Shown: positions 47,737 through 58,024, numbered from the stretch's first letter. The stretch is DNA of 64,000 bases from Snodgrassella alvi (GCF_002777745.1 NZ_MEIO01000027.1:107662-171661); one strand, 5' to 3'. Notes: generated by a model from the letters alone, not told the origin. Numbers and translations: made by a program.

Positions 47737-48465
47737 ATGGCAGGACACAGCAAGTGGGCCAATATCCAGCATCGTAAAGGACGTCAGGACGCCAAACGCG
47801 GCAAAATATTCACCCGTCTAATTAAAGAAATTACCATTGCCGCCAGACTCGGTGGCGGAGATCCAAACGCCAATCCACGCCTGCGTCTGGCGATGGATAA
47901 AGCCACCGATGCCAACATGCCCAAAGACAACATACAGCGCGCAATAGACAAAGGAACAGGCAATCTCGAAGGTGTTGAATATGTAGAACTGCGTTACGAA
48001 GGCTATGGCATCGGCGGCGCAGCGGTCATGGTAGACTGCCTCACCGACAACAAAACCCGTACCGTTGCCGACGTACGCCATGCATTTACCAAACACGGTG
48101 GCAATCTCGGCACCGATGGTTCCGTAGCATTCCAGTTTACCCATCAGGGCTATCTGCTCTTCAGCCCGGATGTAGACGAAGACAGCTTAATGGAAGCCGC
48201 ACTGGAAGCAGGCGCCGAAGACGTTATCATTCAAGAGGACGGTTCCAAAGAAGTTATTACCGAACCTTATCAGTACAGCAGCGTCAAAGAAGCACTGGAA
48301 GCAGCCGGCTTTCATGCCGCAGATGGCGAAGTAACCATGCGCCCAGTCAACGAAACCGTACTGGCAGGAACCGAAGCAGAAAAAATGCAGCGGCTTCTGG
48401 ATGCACTTGAAGATCTGGATGATGTCCAGAACGTGTATACCACCGCCGTACTGGAAACAGAATAA
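47737..48465 (+). CDS. yebC: YebC/PmpR family regulator or translation factor
   Basis: 242 residues of the TACO1/YebC family. The invariant start [20 protein letters not shown] and [20 protein letters not shown] are clear, followed by [20 protein letters not shown] and [20 protein letters not shown]. Members have been described as DNA-binding regulators and, more recently, as translation factors helping with proline stretches. AAGGA precedes the ATG. It stands alone between two terminators. Confidence 0.95.
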   Translation: MAGHSKWANIQHRKGRQDAKRGKIFTRLIKEITIAARLGGGDPNANPRLRLAMDKATDANMPKDNIQRAIDKGTGNLEGVEYVELRYEGYGIGGAAVMVDCLTDNKTRTVADVRHAFTKHGGNLGTDGSVAFQFTHQGYLLFSPDVDEDSLMEAALEAGAEDVIIQEDGSKEVITEPYQYSSVKEALEAAGFHAADGEVTMRPVNETVLAGTEAEKMQRLLDALEDLDDVQNVYTTAVLETE

Positions 48466-48470
48466 AACCA

Positions 48471-48499
48471 AACGGACTGCAATCCAGTCCGTTTTTTAT
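48471..48499 (+). terminator. Intrinsic terminator of yebC
   Basis: Stem AACGGACT and AGTCCGTT with a 7-base loop and TTTTT following, 6 bases after the stop. Confidence 0.9.
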
Positions 48500-48536
48500 T
48501 ACTTACAGCTTAACAACCCTCATCATCTTCAGATTC

Positions 48537-48746
48537 ATGCAAGCCACAACCCAACTTTTCCAAACAGCTTCAGCCGGAGAATGTGCCGAAGTTCTCGATT
48601 TTTGGTTAAACGAATGCAGCCTTGATCAAGCACCAGATGCACATACCGTGCAGCAATGGCAGCAGCTCTTCCAGCAGCGTGGCAACAAATTTATCCGACT
48701 GGCTTCCCTATGCCAGCAATGGCTAAACGAAACAGATTTAACATGA
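48537..48746 (+). CDS. Small hypothetical protein, 69 residues
   Basis: Not recognised. It is a soluble helical acidic protein (AGECAEVLDFWLNECSLDQA, then TVQQWQQLFQQRGNKFIRLA). No strong ribosome-binding site lies ahead of the ATG, but its stop overlaps the start of the VanZ-like gene as ATGA, and it sits directly behind the yebC terminator, which is a normal place for the first gene of an operon. Codon use matches its neighbours. Confidence 0.6.
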   Translation: MQATTQLFQTASAGECAEVLDFWLNECSLDQAPDAHTVQQWQQLFQQRGNKFIRLASLCQQWLNETDLT

Positions 48747-49126
48747 AAGCAGCATATATAAACAAATGGCTATTACTAGCCATCTGCTGGTTTATAGCCA
48801 GCATCTACTTTCTGTTTTTCAAATCCAGCGGCAATCCAGTACCCATTCCACAATTCGACAAAATCTGCCACCTAGGTTTATTTTTCGGACAGTTCTGGCT
48901 ACTGGCCAAAGCCTGCTTCAGTGCCAGCATTACCATACCACAGCGCCTGTTCATCATCACAGCAATCATCTGGGCAGCAGCCAGCGAAACCATTCAGGCA
49001 CTATTCACCACCCGCGAAGGCGATATAATGGATGCAATCGCCAACCTAACCGGCGCAGCACTGGCACTCTGGCTGGCTCAACAAATACAAACAGCTCGCC
49101 ACAACAGCAGCAAGGAGAAATACTAA
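48743..49126 (+). CDS. VanZ-like family membrane protein
   Basis: 127 residues with four hydrophobic segments: about residues 9-26, 44-60, 68-86 and 101-118. FDKICHLGLFFGQFWLLAKA with the later SETIQALFTTREGDIMDAIA (E...Q......R..D..D) is the VanZ-like family pattern. VanZ gives low teicoplanin resistance in enterococci, but the general function of the family is unknown. The ATG at 48743 overlaps the upstream stop (ATGA), which supports translational coupling; the longer frame from 48656 only overlaps that gene. Confidence 0.82.
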   Translation: MKAAYINKWLLLAICWFIASIYFLFFKSSGNPVPIPQFDKICHLGLFFGQFWLLAKACFSASITIPQRLFIITAIIWAAASETIQALFTTREGDIMDAIANLTGAALALWLAQQIQTARHNSSKEKY

Positions 49127-49128
49127 CC

Positions 49129-50451
49129 ATGGATATCGACATCACCATTTACCAGCAACGTCGTCAGAAAGTGCTGGAAAAAATCGGCGAAGATGGCATT
49201 GCCATTCTTTTCGCTGCACCGGAACAGCGCCGCAGCAACGATACAGAATATCCTTTCCGGCAAGACAGCTATTTTCATTACCTGACCGGCTTTCCCGAAA
49301 CCGGTGCCGCACTGATACTGAATGGCCGTGAACACAGCGCTACCCTGCTGTGCCGCAATAAAGACCCCAAACAAGAAATCTGGAATGGCTTTCGCTATGG
49401 CCACACAGCAGCACGGGAAATATTTGCTTTCGATGCCACCGACGACATCAGCCAATGGCCGACTTATCTCAGAAATGCCCTGCCCGGCCATCGCCGCCTT
49501 TTTGCCCTATGGGGTTTGTATCCTGAAAACGACCCGAAACTAATCGAATTATGGTACGAAGTTGCCCGCATCGCCAACTATCGCAGCGCCAATGGCAGCA
49601 CCCTCGCACCAGACAGCATGGTCAATCTTGCCACCATACTCGACCCAATGCGGCTCATCAAAGATCAGCATGAACAGGCATTAATGCGCACGGCAGCCGA
49701 AATCAGCGCACAAGCACATATCCGCGCCATGCAGACCACCCGCCCGGGACAATATGAATATCAGATAGAAGCCGAAATCCTGCACGAATTCATGCAGCGC
49801 GGAGCACGCTATCCCTCATATAACAGCATCGTCGCCAGTGGCAGAAATGCCTGCTGCCTGCATTACGTCAGCAATAACTGCCAGCTTCAGCACAACGAAC
49901 TACTCATGATAGATGCCGGTGCCGAATACCAGATGTATGCAGGTGACATCAGCCGTACCTTCCCCATCAGCGGCCGCTTCAATAGCGCGCAAAAAGATAT
50001 TTACGACATCGTACTGGCCGCTAATCAGGCCAGCATTGCCGCTACCGTCAAACAGGCCAACTGGCAAACCATCAGCGCCACAGCCATCAGCATGCTGACT
50101 CAGGGGCTAATAGATTTGCGTATCCTGCATGGCAGCCTGGAACAGAACATCGAAACACAAGCCTACCGGCGTTTTTACATGCATGGCCTCGGCCACTGGC
50201 TTGGTTTGGATGTTCATGATGTTGGAGGCCGCTTTGATGAAAAAGAACAGCCCATCCTGTTACAGCCTGGTATGGTAACCACAGTCGAACCCGGCTTGTA
50301 CATCAGCGCTGCCGATGATATACCATCCGCATTCCATAACATCGGCATCCGCATAGAAGACAACGTCCTCGTTACCGAAACAGGCAACGAAGTCCTTACC
50401 GCTTCCGTACCCAAAACCATCACAGAAATAGAAGCATTAATGCAGCATTAA
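49129..50451 (+). CDS. pepP: PepP, Xaa-Pro aminopeptidase
   Basis: Removes N-terminal residues ahead of proline; dinuclear Mn enzyme. It has 440 residues. The N-terminal creatinase-like domain includes AILFAAPEQRRSNDTEYPFR. The catalytic pita-bread domain has the metal ligands in LLMIDAGAEYQMYAGDISRT, the histidine in MHGLGHWLGLDVHDVGG, and the glutamates in VTTVEPGLYI and GIRIEDNVLV. I chose the ATG at 49129 (MDIDITIYQQRRQKVLEKIG), with AAGGAG 11 bases before it; the long frame from 48766 reads through vanZ in another frame. Confidence 0.94.
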   Translation: MDIDITIYQQRRQKVLEKIGEDGIAILFAAPEQRRSNDTEYPFRQDSYFHYLTGFPETGAALILNGREHSATLLCRNKDPKQEIWNGFRYGHTAAREIFAFDATDDISQWPTYLRNALPGHRRLFALWGLYPENDPKLIELWYEVARIANYRSANGSTLAPDSMVNLATILDPMRLIKDQHEQALMRTAAEISAQAHIRAMQTTRPGQYEYQIEAEILHEFMQRGARYPSYNSIVASGRNACCLHYVSNNCQLQHNELLMIDAGAEYQMYAGDISRTFPISGRFNSAQKDIYDIVLAANQASIAATVKQANWQTISATAISMLTQGLIDLRILHGSLEQNIETQAYRRFYMHGLGHWLGLDVHDVGGRFDEKEQPILLQPGMVTTVEPGLYISAADDIPSAFHNIGIRIEDNVLVTETGNEVLTASVPKTITEIEALMQH

Positions 50452-50481
50452 AACCACAGAATTACCAAATCAGCATACAAA

Positions 50482-50516
50482 AAAGCAGTCAACGAATTCC
50501 GCTGGCTGCTTTCTGT
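50482..50516. terminator. Hairpin between convergent pepP and hslO
   Basis: Arms AAAGCAG and CTGCTTT around a 17-base loop, with A/T runs on both sides. It is probably used by pepP and perhaps by hslO. Confidence 0.55.
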
Positions 50517-50528
50517 CTCAAATCTTTT

Positions 50529-51443
50529 CTAATGATTCAACTGCCGTGCTGCCAGCTCCTGCTGTGCTGTTGTCACAACATCACTGCCAAACAAAGCATT
50601 CACATCAGCCTCATCAAACACATAACGTGCATAACAGAAATCACAGTTCACCTCAATACTGCCTTGCTCCGCTACCGCCTCACCTACTTCCTGTCCGCCC
50701 AGCAACAGCAGCATATCCCCCACCTTCGTACGGGAACAGGTACAGGCAAATTCCACATCCTGTGGCGTAAACAGCCTTACCTCATGCTCATGAAACAATC
50801 GGTACAGCAAAGTCTGAGCATCTAATTGCAACAACTCATTTGCAGTAACCGTACCAGCCAGAGCAGACAATTCCGTCCAGCTATCTTCATCAACATCCTG
50901 CTCCGGTAACCTTTGCAGCAATAACCCACAAGCATGATTATCGTCTGCCGCCAGCGTAATATGAGTCGCCAGTTGTTCCGAGCGCGCCATATAATTCATC
51001 AGCATCTGCGCAATACTATCACCAGCCAGCTCCACTACCCCCTGCCATGATTCACCCTGCGCCGGTTGCAACGTCAGCACAAACATGCCGCCCTCACCCA
51101 GCAAATCCACCAGCTTCATATTCTCATCAATTACCGCAGTCTCATCCCAGCGCGCAGTTGCCCGGCAAGTAGCTGCTGAGGTAGCTTCTGCCACCAGCAT
51201 TTTCAACACCCCCTTACCTTGCACCTGCACAATCAGATTACCGTCAAACTTCAGATTACTGGCCAGCAATACCGCAGCTACCGTTAATTCGCCTAAAGCC
51301 TGATGAATCGCCTTCGGATAAACCTTATTTTCCGCCACATGCCGCCATACCTGCTGCAAATTCACATGCAGACCACGTACCGGACAGTCATCAAACATAA
51401 AGCGCGTTAACTGATCTGCCTTAGCCATCTTATTTTCTGACAT
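50529..51443 (-). CDS. hslO: HslO (Hsp33), redox-regulated chaperone
   Basis: Holdase chaperone switched on by oxidation. It has 304 residues. LTRFMFDDCPVRGLHVNLQQ is the N-terminal family signature. The zinc-binding redox switch is seen near the C-terminus as FACTCSRTKV and VNCDFCYARYVFDE (CxC...CxxC). Several in-frame ATGs exist at the N-terminus; I favour 51443 (MSENKMAKADQL), since the longest version to 51500 overlaps a likely heat-shock promoter. Convergent with pepP. Confidence 0.93.
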   Translation of the reverse strand: MSENKMAKADQLTRFMFDDCPVRGLHVNLQQVWRHVAENKVYPKAIHQALGELTVAAVLLASNLKFDGNLIVQVQGKGVLKMLVAEATSAATCRATARWDETAVIDENMKLVDLLGEGGMFVLTLQPAQGESWQGVVELAGDSIAQMLMNYMARSEQLATHITLAADDNHACGLLLQRLPEQDVDEDSWTELSALAGTVTANELLQLDAQTLLYRLFHEHEVRLFTPQDVEFACTCSRTKVGDMLLLLGGQEVGEAVAEQGSIEVNCDFCYARYVFDEADVNALFGSDVVTTAQQELAARQLNH

Positions 51444-51474
51444 CATTACCATCCCGACAAAATAATCAGCCAAT

Positions 51475-51501
51475 ATGGCCGCACCTGCCAAAAAAATCAA
51501 G
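51475..51501 (-). promoter_or_regulatory. Candidate sigma-32 promoter of hslO
   Basis: On the minus strand CTTGATT, 14 bases and GGCCATAT resemble the RpoH consensus; the CCATnT core and the spacing fit. The start of transcription would fall about 25 bases ahead of the ATG at 51443. It is weaker than the htpG site. Confidence 0.5.
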
Positions 51502-51865
51502 TCAGATTACCATCAGACCAGAACCGAAAATTTCCCCTTAATCAAATCAGCATACAAAATGTAAAAACTGCACAAACAAAAATCCATACACAGGAATATC
51601 AATACCCAACAACTACACAAATAATATATAAAAAAGAAACAATGAAACTATCTATAATTTTGAAATTACAATTAATAATAGTATATTAATATACTTCGGA
51701 CATTCTGACATTCAATGTCTTCTCAGGTGTGAACCCAGCAACAAATATTACAGAATGAGCCTCTAAAGATAAGGCAGGTTTACTAACCGTGTACAAACTT
51801 TCATAAATGATTATATGAATGGTACAAACCATAGTGAATAGTTTAGACTACATAGCAATTCAACA
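51502..51865. other. Intergenic, AT-rich, no gene seen
   Basis: About 360 bases between the divergent hslO and small membrane protein genes. No structure was recognised apart from the hslO promoter just to the left. Confidence 0.4.
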
Positions 51866-51934
51866 ATGAGTAATCCTCTTTTTGTTCATAGCATTGAAGC
51901 ACATGAACAAGTTATCATTAAGAGAACACAAACT

Positions 51935-52207
51935 ATGCAAACTGCAAAGTCAAATAGCCGCATACATATTATTGCATTATTTATTATCATTTATACAATT
52001 TGCCAAGCGATAGTATTCTTCGTCCATCCTGTTTGGCTGCTCATCGAAAAATTATCATTTTTCATTGACGATTTACTTAATACAACAGGAATTGCATTAG
52101 CTGACGGCGAATTCAATCCGGCCGGATTATGGGTTATCTTTGGTATTCCTCTATTATTGGCCTTAATCATTTCCTACCTCATTAAAAGTAGCATTAAAGC
52201 TCACTGA
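51935..52207 (+). CDS. Small two-helix membrane protein, 90 residues
   Basis: Not recognised. There are two hydrophobic helices, about residues 12-33 (IIALFIIIYTICQAIVFFVH) and 65-85 (LWVIFGIPLLLALIISYLIK), separated by an acidic loop (FIDDLLNTTGIALADGEFNP). The start is uncertain: ATG at 51935 has AAGAG 10 bases upstream, while ATG at 51866 would add 23 residues without a ribosome-binding site. The gene stands alone in AT-rich sequence. Confidence 0.6.
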   Translation: MQTAKSNSRIHIIALFIIIYTICQAIVFFVHPVWLLIEKLSFFIDDLLNTTGIALADGEFNPAGLWVIFGIPLLLALIISYLIKSSIKAH

Positions 52208-53015
52208 GATAAAGTGACTACATCCAGCAAACTAACATCTTTATGGTTTAGCGGTACTACATCACTATCTAGCGCTATCAATATATTGCACTCATAACAC
52301 ATGCAAAAAACATCAAAAATACGCATTACCACAATAAAATATTGACGAAACCACAGCTACCAACCATTTAGAACACAGCAAATTTATTCTAGTTTGCAGC
52401 AAGCAGGCTTTAGCATTACCCTCAAAGTATACGACTAAACATTATCAGATATACCAAACAGCAAACAATAGCGTAGCAACAAATAAACAGTTACAACGAC
52501 AATTGAATACGAGTACTAACAGCAAATTATAGCGACAGACTAACCTATAATCGTATTAATCATTGCAAAAATGATTAACCTGTATAACTTGACCATCTAA
52601 TCAGCCAATTGCCAGCTATGGCTGTTAGCCTGCATAAAATAGATTTAGTAATGTCTGCATTAAGCAATCACAGCCTTAATTAAATTCATCACATCGGCAT
52701 AGAAGAAAAGAGCCTCATATTCAATTGTCAGATCAATATTCAACACACTAAACATTCACTTGCCGAGTAAAGAATGACATCCATAGACAATGCAGTAGCA
52801 GCATTTAAAATGACTAAAACCAAATTTATTAAAAAATAAAAAACTTATAACAACCAAGTTGCCCACGCTTATTACTACCAGCACAAAAAAATTACATTCC
52901 CCGTTAAACTCATTGTCTGCTACGGAAAACCAATAAATATCCCTTAATTTTGCAGTTCAAATAAGCATTGTCATTCCAAAATTGTTATATCACCAACAAT
53001 TATAACTTATCAAAA
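52208..53015. other. 800-base AT-rich region before tRNA-Arg
   Basis: No gene was recognised. A stretch around 52360-52530 is open for ~57 codons on the plus strand but has no start or family match. A perfect 9-5-9 palindrome lies at 52556-52578 (TTAATCATT and AATGATTAA). Another hairpin at 52980-53001 (AATTGTT and AACAATT) follows the tRNA on its own strand, with four Ts after it, and is probably the tRNA terminator. Confidence 0.5.
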
Positions 53016-53092
53016 TGGTGCACCCGGAGCGATTCGAACGCCCGACCCTCTGGTTCGTAGCCAGATACTCTATCCAACTGAGCTACAGGTGC
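53016..53092 (-). tRNA. tRNA-Arg (anticodon ACG)
   Basis: 77 bases including an encoded CCA. On the minus strand it starts GCACCTGTAGCTCAGTTGG. The anticodon stem-loop is TCTGG-CTACGAA-CCAGA with anticodon ACG, the T arm contains GTTCGAATC, and the acceptor ends GGGTGCACCA. ACG becomes ICG and reads CGU, CGC and CGA codons. It lies just downstream of the arginine deiminase operon, which may be coincidence. Confidence 0.95.
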
Positions 53093-53260
53093 ATGATTTA
53101 TTCAGGTTTAAATAAACAGATACAGCCAAATTCCCGTATCCAATATATTCAAAGCATAAAAAGATGCCTCCGGAATTTGCCTCATTGCTTCTTAATTCAG
53201 CACTCCTCCCTAAAATCTACAGCAGATTGAGAGAGGAGCCAAACAACACAAATTTAATAA

Positions 53261-54730
53261 TTATTTTGTCAATATCATCATAGATGCAGTCAAAATAATT
53301 ATATTCATAATCAACAGAATAACAATCGGCCGTCCCATAAATTTCAGCCAAGTACTATAATTTACTTTAGATAACTGCAAGCCACCCATCACAACACCAG
53401 AAGTTGGCGTAATCAGATTGACTAAACCACTACCAGCTACAAAAATCATAATCATAATATTAGGATCCATACCCAATTTCGCAGTTAGCGGCCCCAAAAT
53501 AGGTATAGAAACAAAAGCCAGAGCAGATGTTGAAGGAATTAAAAAAGACAAACCTAAATAAATAAAATAGGCTACAGGAACAAAAATAACTGGCGATAAT
53601 CCCGTTAACAGATTCTGGGCTTTATCCAAAATAAATAAATCTAAATGCGTTTCACCCATCAATACAGAAATAGAACGTGCAACAACAATGATCAGAACCA
53701 CTGATAAAATATCACAAGTTCCCGCTATAAAATTATTAATAATTTCTTTTTCCGACATCTTCGCTGCAATACCAATGACTACAGACATCAACAAAAACCA
53801 CATTGCCAAATCACCAAAAGTCCAGTCTCCGAAATTATTTCCAGTCAGAAATGACGTCCAACCATTAAAAACAGTTACCTTAAACTCGCCCCAGGGTATT
53901 AATGAAATAATCATCACAACGAAAGTAAATGCAAATAAAATCAGAATATTTTTTTCACGACGACCAAAATTAAGATGTTCTGTATTTTCTGCATTAAAAT
54001 TCACATTCATTTCAGTTTGTTCACGCTCTGACAACAACGTCATACTTTTATCTTTTTTAACCTTCTTGGCATAGCGCATAACATACCATATAAAAAAAGC
54101 GAGCGTTGATAACCAAAGGACTGTTCCTACAGTGATTATTGTTCCCTGATTCGTATTATAGCCAACACCCTTAAGAGCATCACCAGCCACACCAGTAGCG
54201 AAAGGGTTAACAGTAGAACCCAAAACCCCGGCCCCTGCTCCCAAAAGAATAACCGCTACAGCTATTATGGTATCAAAACCGGCAGCAACTAACGTGGCAG
54301 TAATAAGAACATAAAATGCAATAGTTTCTTCAGCCATTCCATATACAGTTCCACCTATAGAAAACAAAAACATTAACAGAGGAATCAGCACCAGTTCTTT
54401 ACCCTTTAACTTTTGAACCAACGCAGAAATACCCGCCTCTAAAGAATTTGTTTTCATCGCCACATTTATAAATCCACCTAAAACAAGAATAAATACAGCT
54501 ATATTGATAGAATTCTGAAAAGATTTAAATGGTGCCATCACAAGATCACTAAGCGATGGAGAAATAACCGTAGAGACCACTTCTGAACTTTCAGGAAGCA
54601 TTACCGGAGTAAATGAATGACCCGATAGCAATTTAGAAATAATCCATAGCAAAGTCAAAATAATAAATAAAATACTAAATGCTGATAAGGATTTCTTTTC
54701 TTTTGGTTGAGTATTTTTTTCAGCTTGCAT
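53261..54730 (-). CDS. arcD: YfcC-family permease, probable arginine/ornithine antiporter
   Basis: 489 residues with about 12 membrane helices, of the YfcC/C4-dicarboxylate anaerobic carrier-like family. FSIGGTVYGMAEETIAFYVL, GAGAGVLGSTVNPFATGVAG and FLIPSTSALAFVSIPILGPL are typical of the family. YfcC-type proteins encoded in arc operons act as arginine:ornithine antiporters, so this is the likely function from context; classical ArcD is an APC-type protein of different sequence. AGGAT precedes the ATG by 8 bases, immediately after a strong terminator in the arcC-arcD gap. Confidence 0.82.
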   Translation of the reverse strand: MQAEKNTQPKEKKSLSAFSILFIILTLLWIISKLLSGHSFTPVMLPESSEVVSTVISPSLSDLVMAPFKSFQNSINIAVFILVLGGFINVAMKTNSLEAGISALVQKLKGKELVLIPLLMFLFSIGGTVYGMAEETIAFYVLITATLVAAGFDTIIAVAVILLGAGAGVLGSTVNPFATGVAGDALKGVGYNTNQGTIITVGTVLWLSTLAFFIWYVMRYAKKVKKDKSMTLLSEREQTEMNVNFNAENTEHLNFGRREKNILILFAFTFVVMIISLIPWGEFKVTVFNGWTSFLTGNNFGDWTFGDLAMWFLLMSVVIGIAAKMSEKEIINNFIAGTCDILSVVLIIVVARSISVLMGETHLDLFILDKAQNLLTGLSPVIFVPVAYFIYLGLSFLIPSTSALAFVSIPILGPLTAKLGMDPNIMIMIFVAGSGLVNLITPTSGVVMGGLQLSKVNYSTWLKFMGRPIVILLIMNIIILTASMMILTK

Positions 54731-54743
54731 AATAAAGAATCCT

Positions 54744-54777
54744 AAAAAAAAAGTATCGCATTTATTAAATACGATAC
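54744..54777 (-). terminator. Intrinsic terminator inside the arc operon, between arcC and arcD
   Basis: On the minus strand GTATCGTATTT and AAATGCGATAC pair (one mismatch) around a 3-base loop and are followed by T9. It starts 15 bases after the arcC stop and ends 13 bases before the arcD ATG. The form is that of a textbook intrinsic terminator, so some transcripts should stop before arcD. Confidence 0.85.
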
Positions 54778-54791
54778 CTTGTTTGGTTTAG

Positions 54792-55727
54792 TTAGTAGTA
54801 TGTCAACTCGGCAGAAAAAGAAGTATTAATTTTCGTACCAGCAATACCTTTAACAATATCATCAATATCAGCCAAAGAACCGATTACCGCTGATTTTCCC
54901 GGATTATCCCGAGCAAAATTTATGGCTGCCTGCACTTTCGGACCCATAGAACCAGCCGCAAATCCCATTTTCTCCAGCATATCCGGATGGGCTTCTTTAA
55001 TGGCTTGCTGATTTGGTTTCCCCCAATTAACAAAAGCTGCAGATACATCTGTTGCAATTATAAAAATATCAGCCGCAACCTGCTTTGCCAAAACAGCAGA
55101 ACAAAGATCCTTATCAATTACCGCTTCTACTCCCTTTAACGTACCATCATCATCGTAAAATGTTGGAATACCACCACCGCCAGCACAAATAACCACCGTA
55201 CCCTTTTCTAATAACCATTTAACTGGCCGAATTTCAAAAATACGTTTGGGAATTGGGCTAGGAACAACACGCCTGTATTTGTCATTATCAGGAGCAATAC
55301 TCCAATTTCTTTCTTTCGCCAGCTCCTCTGCCTCTTCCTTCGAATAAACAGGACCAATAGGCTTAGTCGGATTCTTAAATGCAGGATCGTTCTTATCAAC
55401 CTCCACCTGAGATAACAATGTTGCCAATGGCGTTTCTAAAGGAAGAAGATTACCTAATTCCTGCATAATCATATAACCAATCATCCCAATAGACTCCGCC
55501 CCTAACACATCCAAAGGGTATGAAGGAACATCAGTATATGACAAAGACTGTAACGCAATCAGCCCCACTTGCGGACCATTACCATGCGCAATCACCAATT
55601 CATTTCCCGGATAAACCTTAGCGATTTGTTGGCATGCAATCTTAGTATTTTGACGTTGATTCTCAGCCGTTAAAGGTTCACCTCTTCGCAAGAGCGCATT
55701 ACCACCTAAAGCAATAACAATTCTCAT
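54792..55727 (-). CDS. arcC: ArcC, carbamate kinase
   Basis: Converts carbamoyl phosphate and ADP to ATP, CO2 and ammonia, the energy-yielding step of the arginine deiminase pathway. It has 311 residues of the amino acid kinase fold. [20 protein letters not shown] is at the N-terminus, [19 protein letters not shown] near residue 48, [20 protein letters not shown] near 180, [20 protein letters not shown] near 205, and [18 protein letters not shown] near 256. CGGAA precedes the ATG. It follows arcB by 22 bases. Confidence 0.95.
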   Translation of the reverse strand: MRIVIALGGNALLRRGEPLTAENQRQNTKIACQQIAKVYPGNELVIAHGNGPQVGLIALQSLSYTDVPSYPLDVLGAESIGMIGYMIMQELGNLLPLETPLATLLSQVEVDKNDPAFKNPTKPIGPVYSKEEAEELAKERNWSIAPDNDKYRRVVPSPIPKRIFEIRPVKWLLEKGTVVICAGGGGIPTFYDDDGTLKGVEAVIDKDLCSAVLAKQVAADIFIIATDVSAAFVNWGKPNQQAIKEAHPDMLEKMGFAAGSMGPKVQAAINFARDNPGKSAVIGSLADIDDIVKGIAGTKINTSFSAELTYY

Positions 55728-55749
55728 TCTAATTCCGATCGTTTTTATT

Positions 55750-56757
55750 TTAAATTAAACTGGATACAATAACTGCTTTAATGGTATGCATTCTATTTTC
55801 TGCCTGTTCGAATGCAATATTAACAGGCGATTCAAATACATCCTCAGTAACTTCAATACCATTTTTAAATTGAGGATATTGTTCCGCAACCTCTCTGCCC
55901 ACCGTAGTTTCAGAATTATGAAATGCAGGTAAACAATGCATAAATTTAACCCGTGGATTGCCAGTTGCCGCAATTAATTCCTTATTTACCTGATACGGAG
56001 TTAACGCATCAACACGCTCACCCCATGATTCGATAGGTTCACCCATCGAAACCCAAACATCAGTATGAATAAAATCAACGTCTTTCACCGCCTTATGCAC
56101 ATCATCAGTCACAGTAATGCGTGCGCCACTTTCTTGTGCAAATCTTTCACACATTGCCACCAGCTCAGGTTCAGGTAACAATGATTTAGGGCCAGAAATG
56201 CGCACATCCATACCTAGTTTCGCACCGATTAACAATAATGAATTTCCCATATTATTGCGTGCATCACCTACATACGCGTACTTGATTTCATTTAGCGGTT
56301 TGCCATTAGAATACTCCAGCATTGTTAACACATCAGCCAGCATCTGCGTAGGATGAAATTCATCTGTCAAACCATTCCACACAGGAACACCTGCATAATC
56401 AGCAAGCTCTTGCACAACAGATTGCTTATAACCGCGATATTCAATACCATCATACATACGCCCTAAAACACGGGCCGTATCTTTCATACTTTCTTTATGC
56501 CCGATCTGAGAACCACTCGAACCAATATAAGTCACATTTGCACCCTGATCATGGGCCGCAACCTCAAAAGCACAGCGAGTTCTAGTTGATGTTTTTTCAA
56601 AAATTAAAGCAATATTTTTGCCTTTTAATAACTGCTGCTCAGTTCCAGCATATTTAGCCCTTTTAAGATCACGAGCCAGATCAATTAAATAATTAATTTC
56701 ACGTTCAGTATGATGAACCAAACTAAGCAAATTACGATTTTTTAGATTGAAAGCCAT
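55750..56757 (-). CDS. arcB: ArcB, catabolic ornithine carbamoyltransferase
   Basis: Splits citrulline with phosphate into ornithine and carbamoyl phosphate in this context. It has 335 residues, the catabolic OTC size. The carbamoyl-phosphate motif [19 protein letters not shown] is near residue 56, [19 protein letters not shown] near 126, [20 protein letters not shown] near 165, and the ornithine-binding [12 protein letters not shown] near 270. AAGGA precedes the ATG. It lies 22 bases behind arcA in the same operon, which supports the catabolic rather than the biosynthetic role. Confidence 0.95.
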   Translation of the reverse strand: MAFNLKNRNLLSLVHHTEREINYLIDLARDLKRAKYAGTEQQLLKGKNIALIFEKTSTRTRCAFEVAAHDQGANVTYIGSSGSQIGHKESMKDTARVLGRMYDGIEYRGYKQSVVQELADYAGVPVWNGLTDEFHPTQMLADVLTMLEYSNGKPLNEIKYAYVGDARNNMGNSLLLIGAKLGMDVRISGPKSLLPEPELVAMCERFAQESGARITVTDDVHKAVKDVDFIHTDVWVSMGEPIESWGERVDALTPYQVNKELIAATGNPRVKFMHCLPAFHNSETTVGREVAEQYPQFKNGIEVTEDVFESPVNIAFEQAENRMHTIKAVIVSSLI

Positions 56758-56779
56758 AATAAATATCCTTTATTTTTAT

Positions 56780-58024
56780 TTAAATGATTGAATCACGAAT
56801 AATCGGGCAAGTCATACAATGACCACCACCACGCCCACGCCCTAATTCCCCCGCATCCACCTCTAATACCTCTACCCCGTGATCACGCATAATCTTATTT
56901 GTATAAGTATCACGGTCATAAGCAATGCAAACCCGTCTATCTAACATAATTACATTATTGGCATCATCCCATTGCTCTCTCTGAGCCTGGAAATTGTCCC
57001 CGCCAGTTTGAATACGGGTAACCTGCGCACCAGTTACTTTACCCATAGCCTCTGCAACAACATCAACAAAATGTTGACCTTTATGCTCTTCAATAGTAAT
57101 TTTTTCTTCAGTACTGCTACTAAATAAGCTATAACATTTAATCTGATCGACAACTTCTGGGAAAACTGAAAATAAATCATAATCCAGCATTGAAAACACA
57201 GTATCCAGATGCATTGCAGCACGTGATTTTGGCATTTGACATGCAATTACCCTTGTTGCACCATCCACTTTTCCACAAATACTTTTTGCCAATTGAGATA
57301 CCATTTGAGGATTAGTACGTTCACCCATACCAACCAACACAACCCCGTTACCTACCGGCATTACATCCCCGCCCTCAATAGACAATGTTCCTAAATCCTC
57401 ATCCGTATCACCCCACCAGATCTTAGCTTTACCAGCAAAATAAGGATTAAACTTATATATTGTTCGCATTATCAGAGTTTCTGGACGACGTGCAGGCCAA
57501 TACATCGGATTTAAACTGACACCCCCATAAATCCAACAACTGGGATCACGTTGGAAAAGAGCATTTGGAGTTGGAGCAATTAAAAAATCATCTTGAGCCA
57601 TGTAATTAAACATCAGATCACTACTGGTTTTAAAAGGTAAATCTGATTTTGTAATACCGCCGAATAAAAATGCAGACAGATCTTCAGCAGGAAGTTCATT
57701 TAACCAGGTACGCACATCACTTAGCATATGAACCCCGATATTTTGAGGAACAAAAAGACGATCAAGAATCCAGTTTCTATGTTCTTTATTTTGTAATACT
57801 TCACTTAAAGCGATATTTGCATCAATAACATGAACACCGCGATCTTTCATTATATTCACAAAGTTATCATGATCACGCTGAGCCTTTTCAACCCAAATAA
57901 CATCATCAAACAAAAGCTCACGACAATTGGATGGCGTCAATCGATTATGGGCTAAATTAGGACGACACACCATTACACTTCGCAATTTACCGCATTCTGA
58001 ATTAACACCTAAATTTTCAGACAT
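56780..58024 (-). CDS. arcA: ArcA, arginine deiminase
   Basis: Hydrolyses arginine to citrulline and ammonia. It has 414 residues. Visible: [20 protein letters not shown] at the N-terminus, [20 protein letters not shown] near residue 171, the catalytic His/Glu region [20 protein letters not shown] and [18 protein letters not shown], and the nucleophile Cys403 in [15 protein letters not shown] at the C-terminus. GAGGAG precedes the ATG by 8 bases. It is the first gene of arcA-arcB-arcC-arcD; ammonia release also gives acid resistance. Confidence 0.96.
   Translation of the reverse strand: MSENLGVNSECGKLRSVMVCRPNLAHNRLTPSNCRELLFDDVIWVEKAQRDHDNFVNIMKDRGVHVIDANIALSEVLQNKEHRNWILDRLFVPQNIGVHMLSDVRTWLNELPAEDLSAFLFGGITKSDLPFKTSSDLMFNYMAQDDFLIAPTPNALFQRDPSCWIYGGVSLNPMYWPARRPETLIMRTIYKFNPYFAGKAKIWWGDTDEDLGTLSIEGGDVMPVGNGVVLVGMGERTNPQMVSQLAKSICGKVDGATRVIACQMPKSRAAMHLDTVFSMLDYDLFSVFPEVVDQIKCYSLFSSSTEEKITIEEHKGQHFVDVVAEAMGKVTGAQVTRIQTGGDNFQAQREQWDDANNVIMLDRRVCIAYDRDTYTNKIMRDHGVEVLEVDAGELGRGRGGGHCMTCPIIRDSII

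Noticed and set aside
52360..52530. Plus-strand stretch open for about 57 codons
   Set aside because: No start codon with a ribosome-binding site and no family resemblance; it could be a remnant but cannot be supported.
53016..53092. tRNA-Arg as an integration site of a mobile island
   Set aside because: No repeated copy of the tRNA 3' end, no integrase and no phage-like gene in the window.
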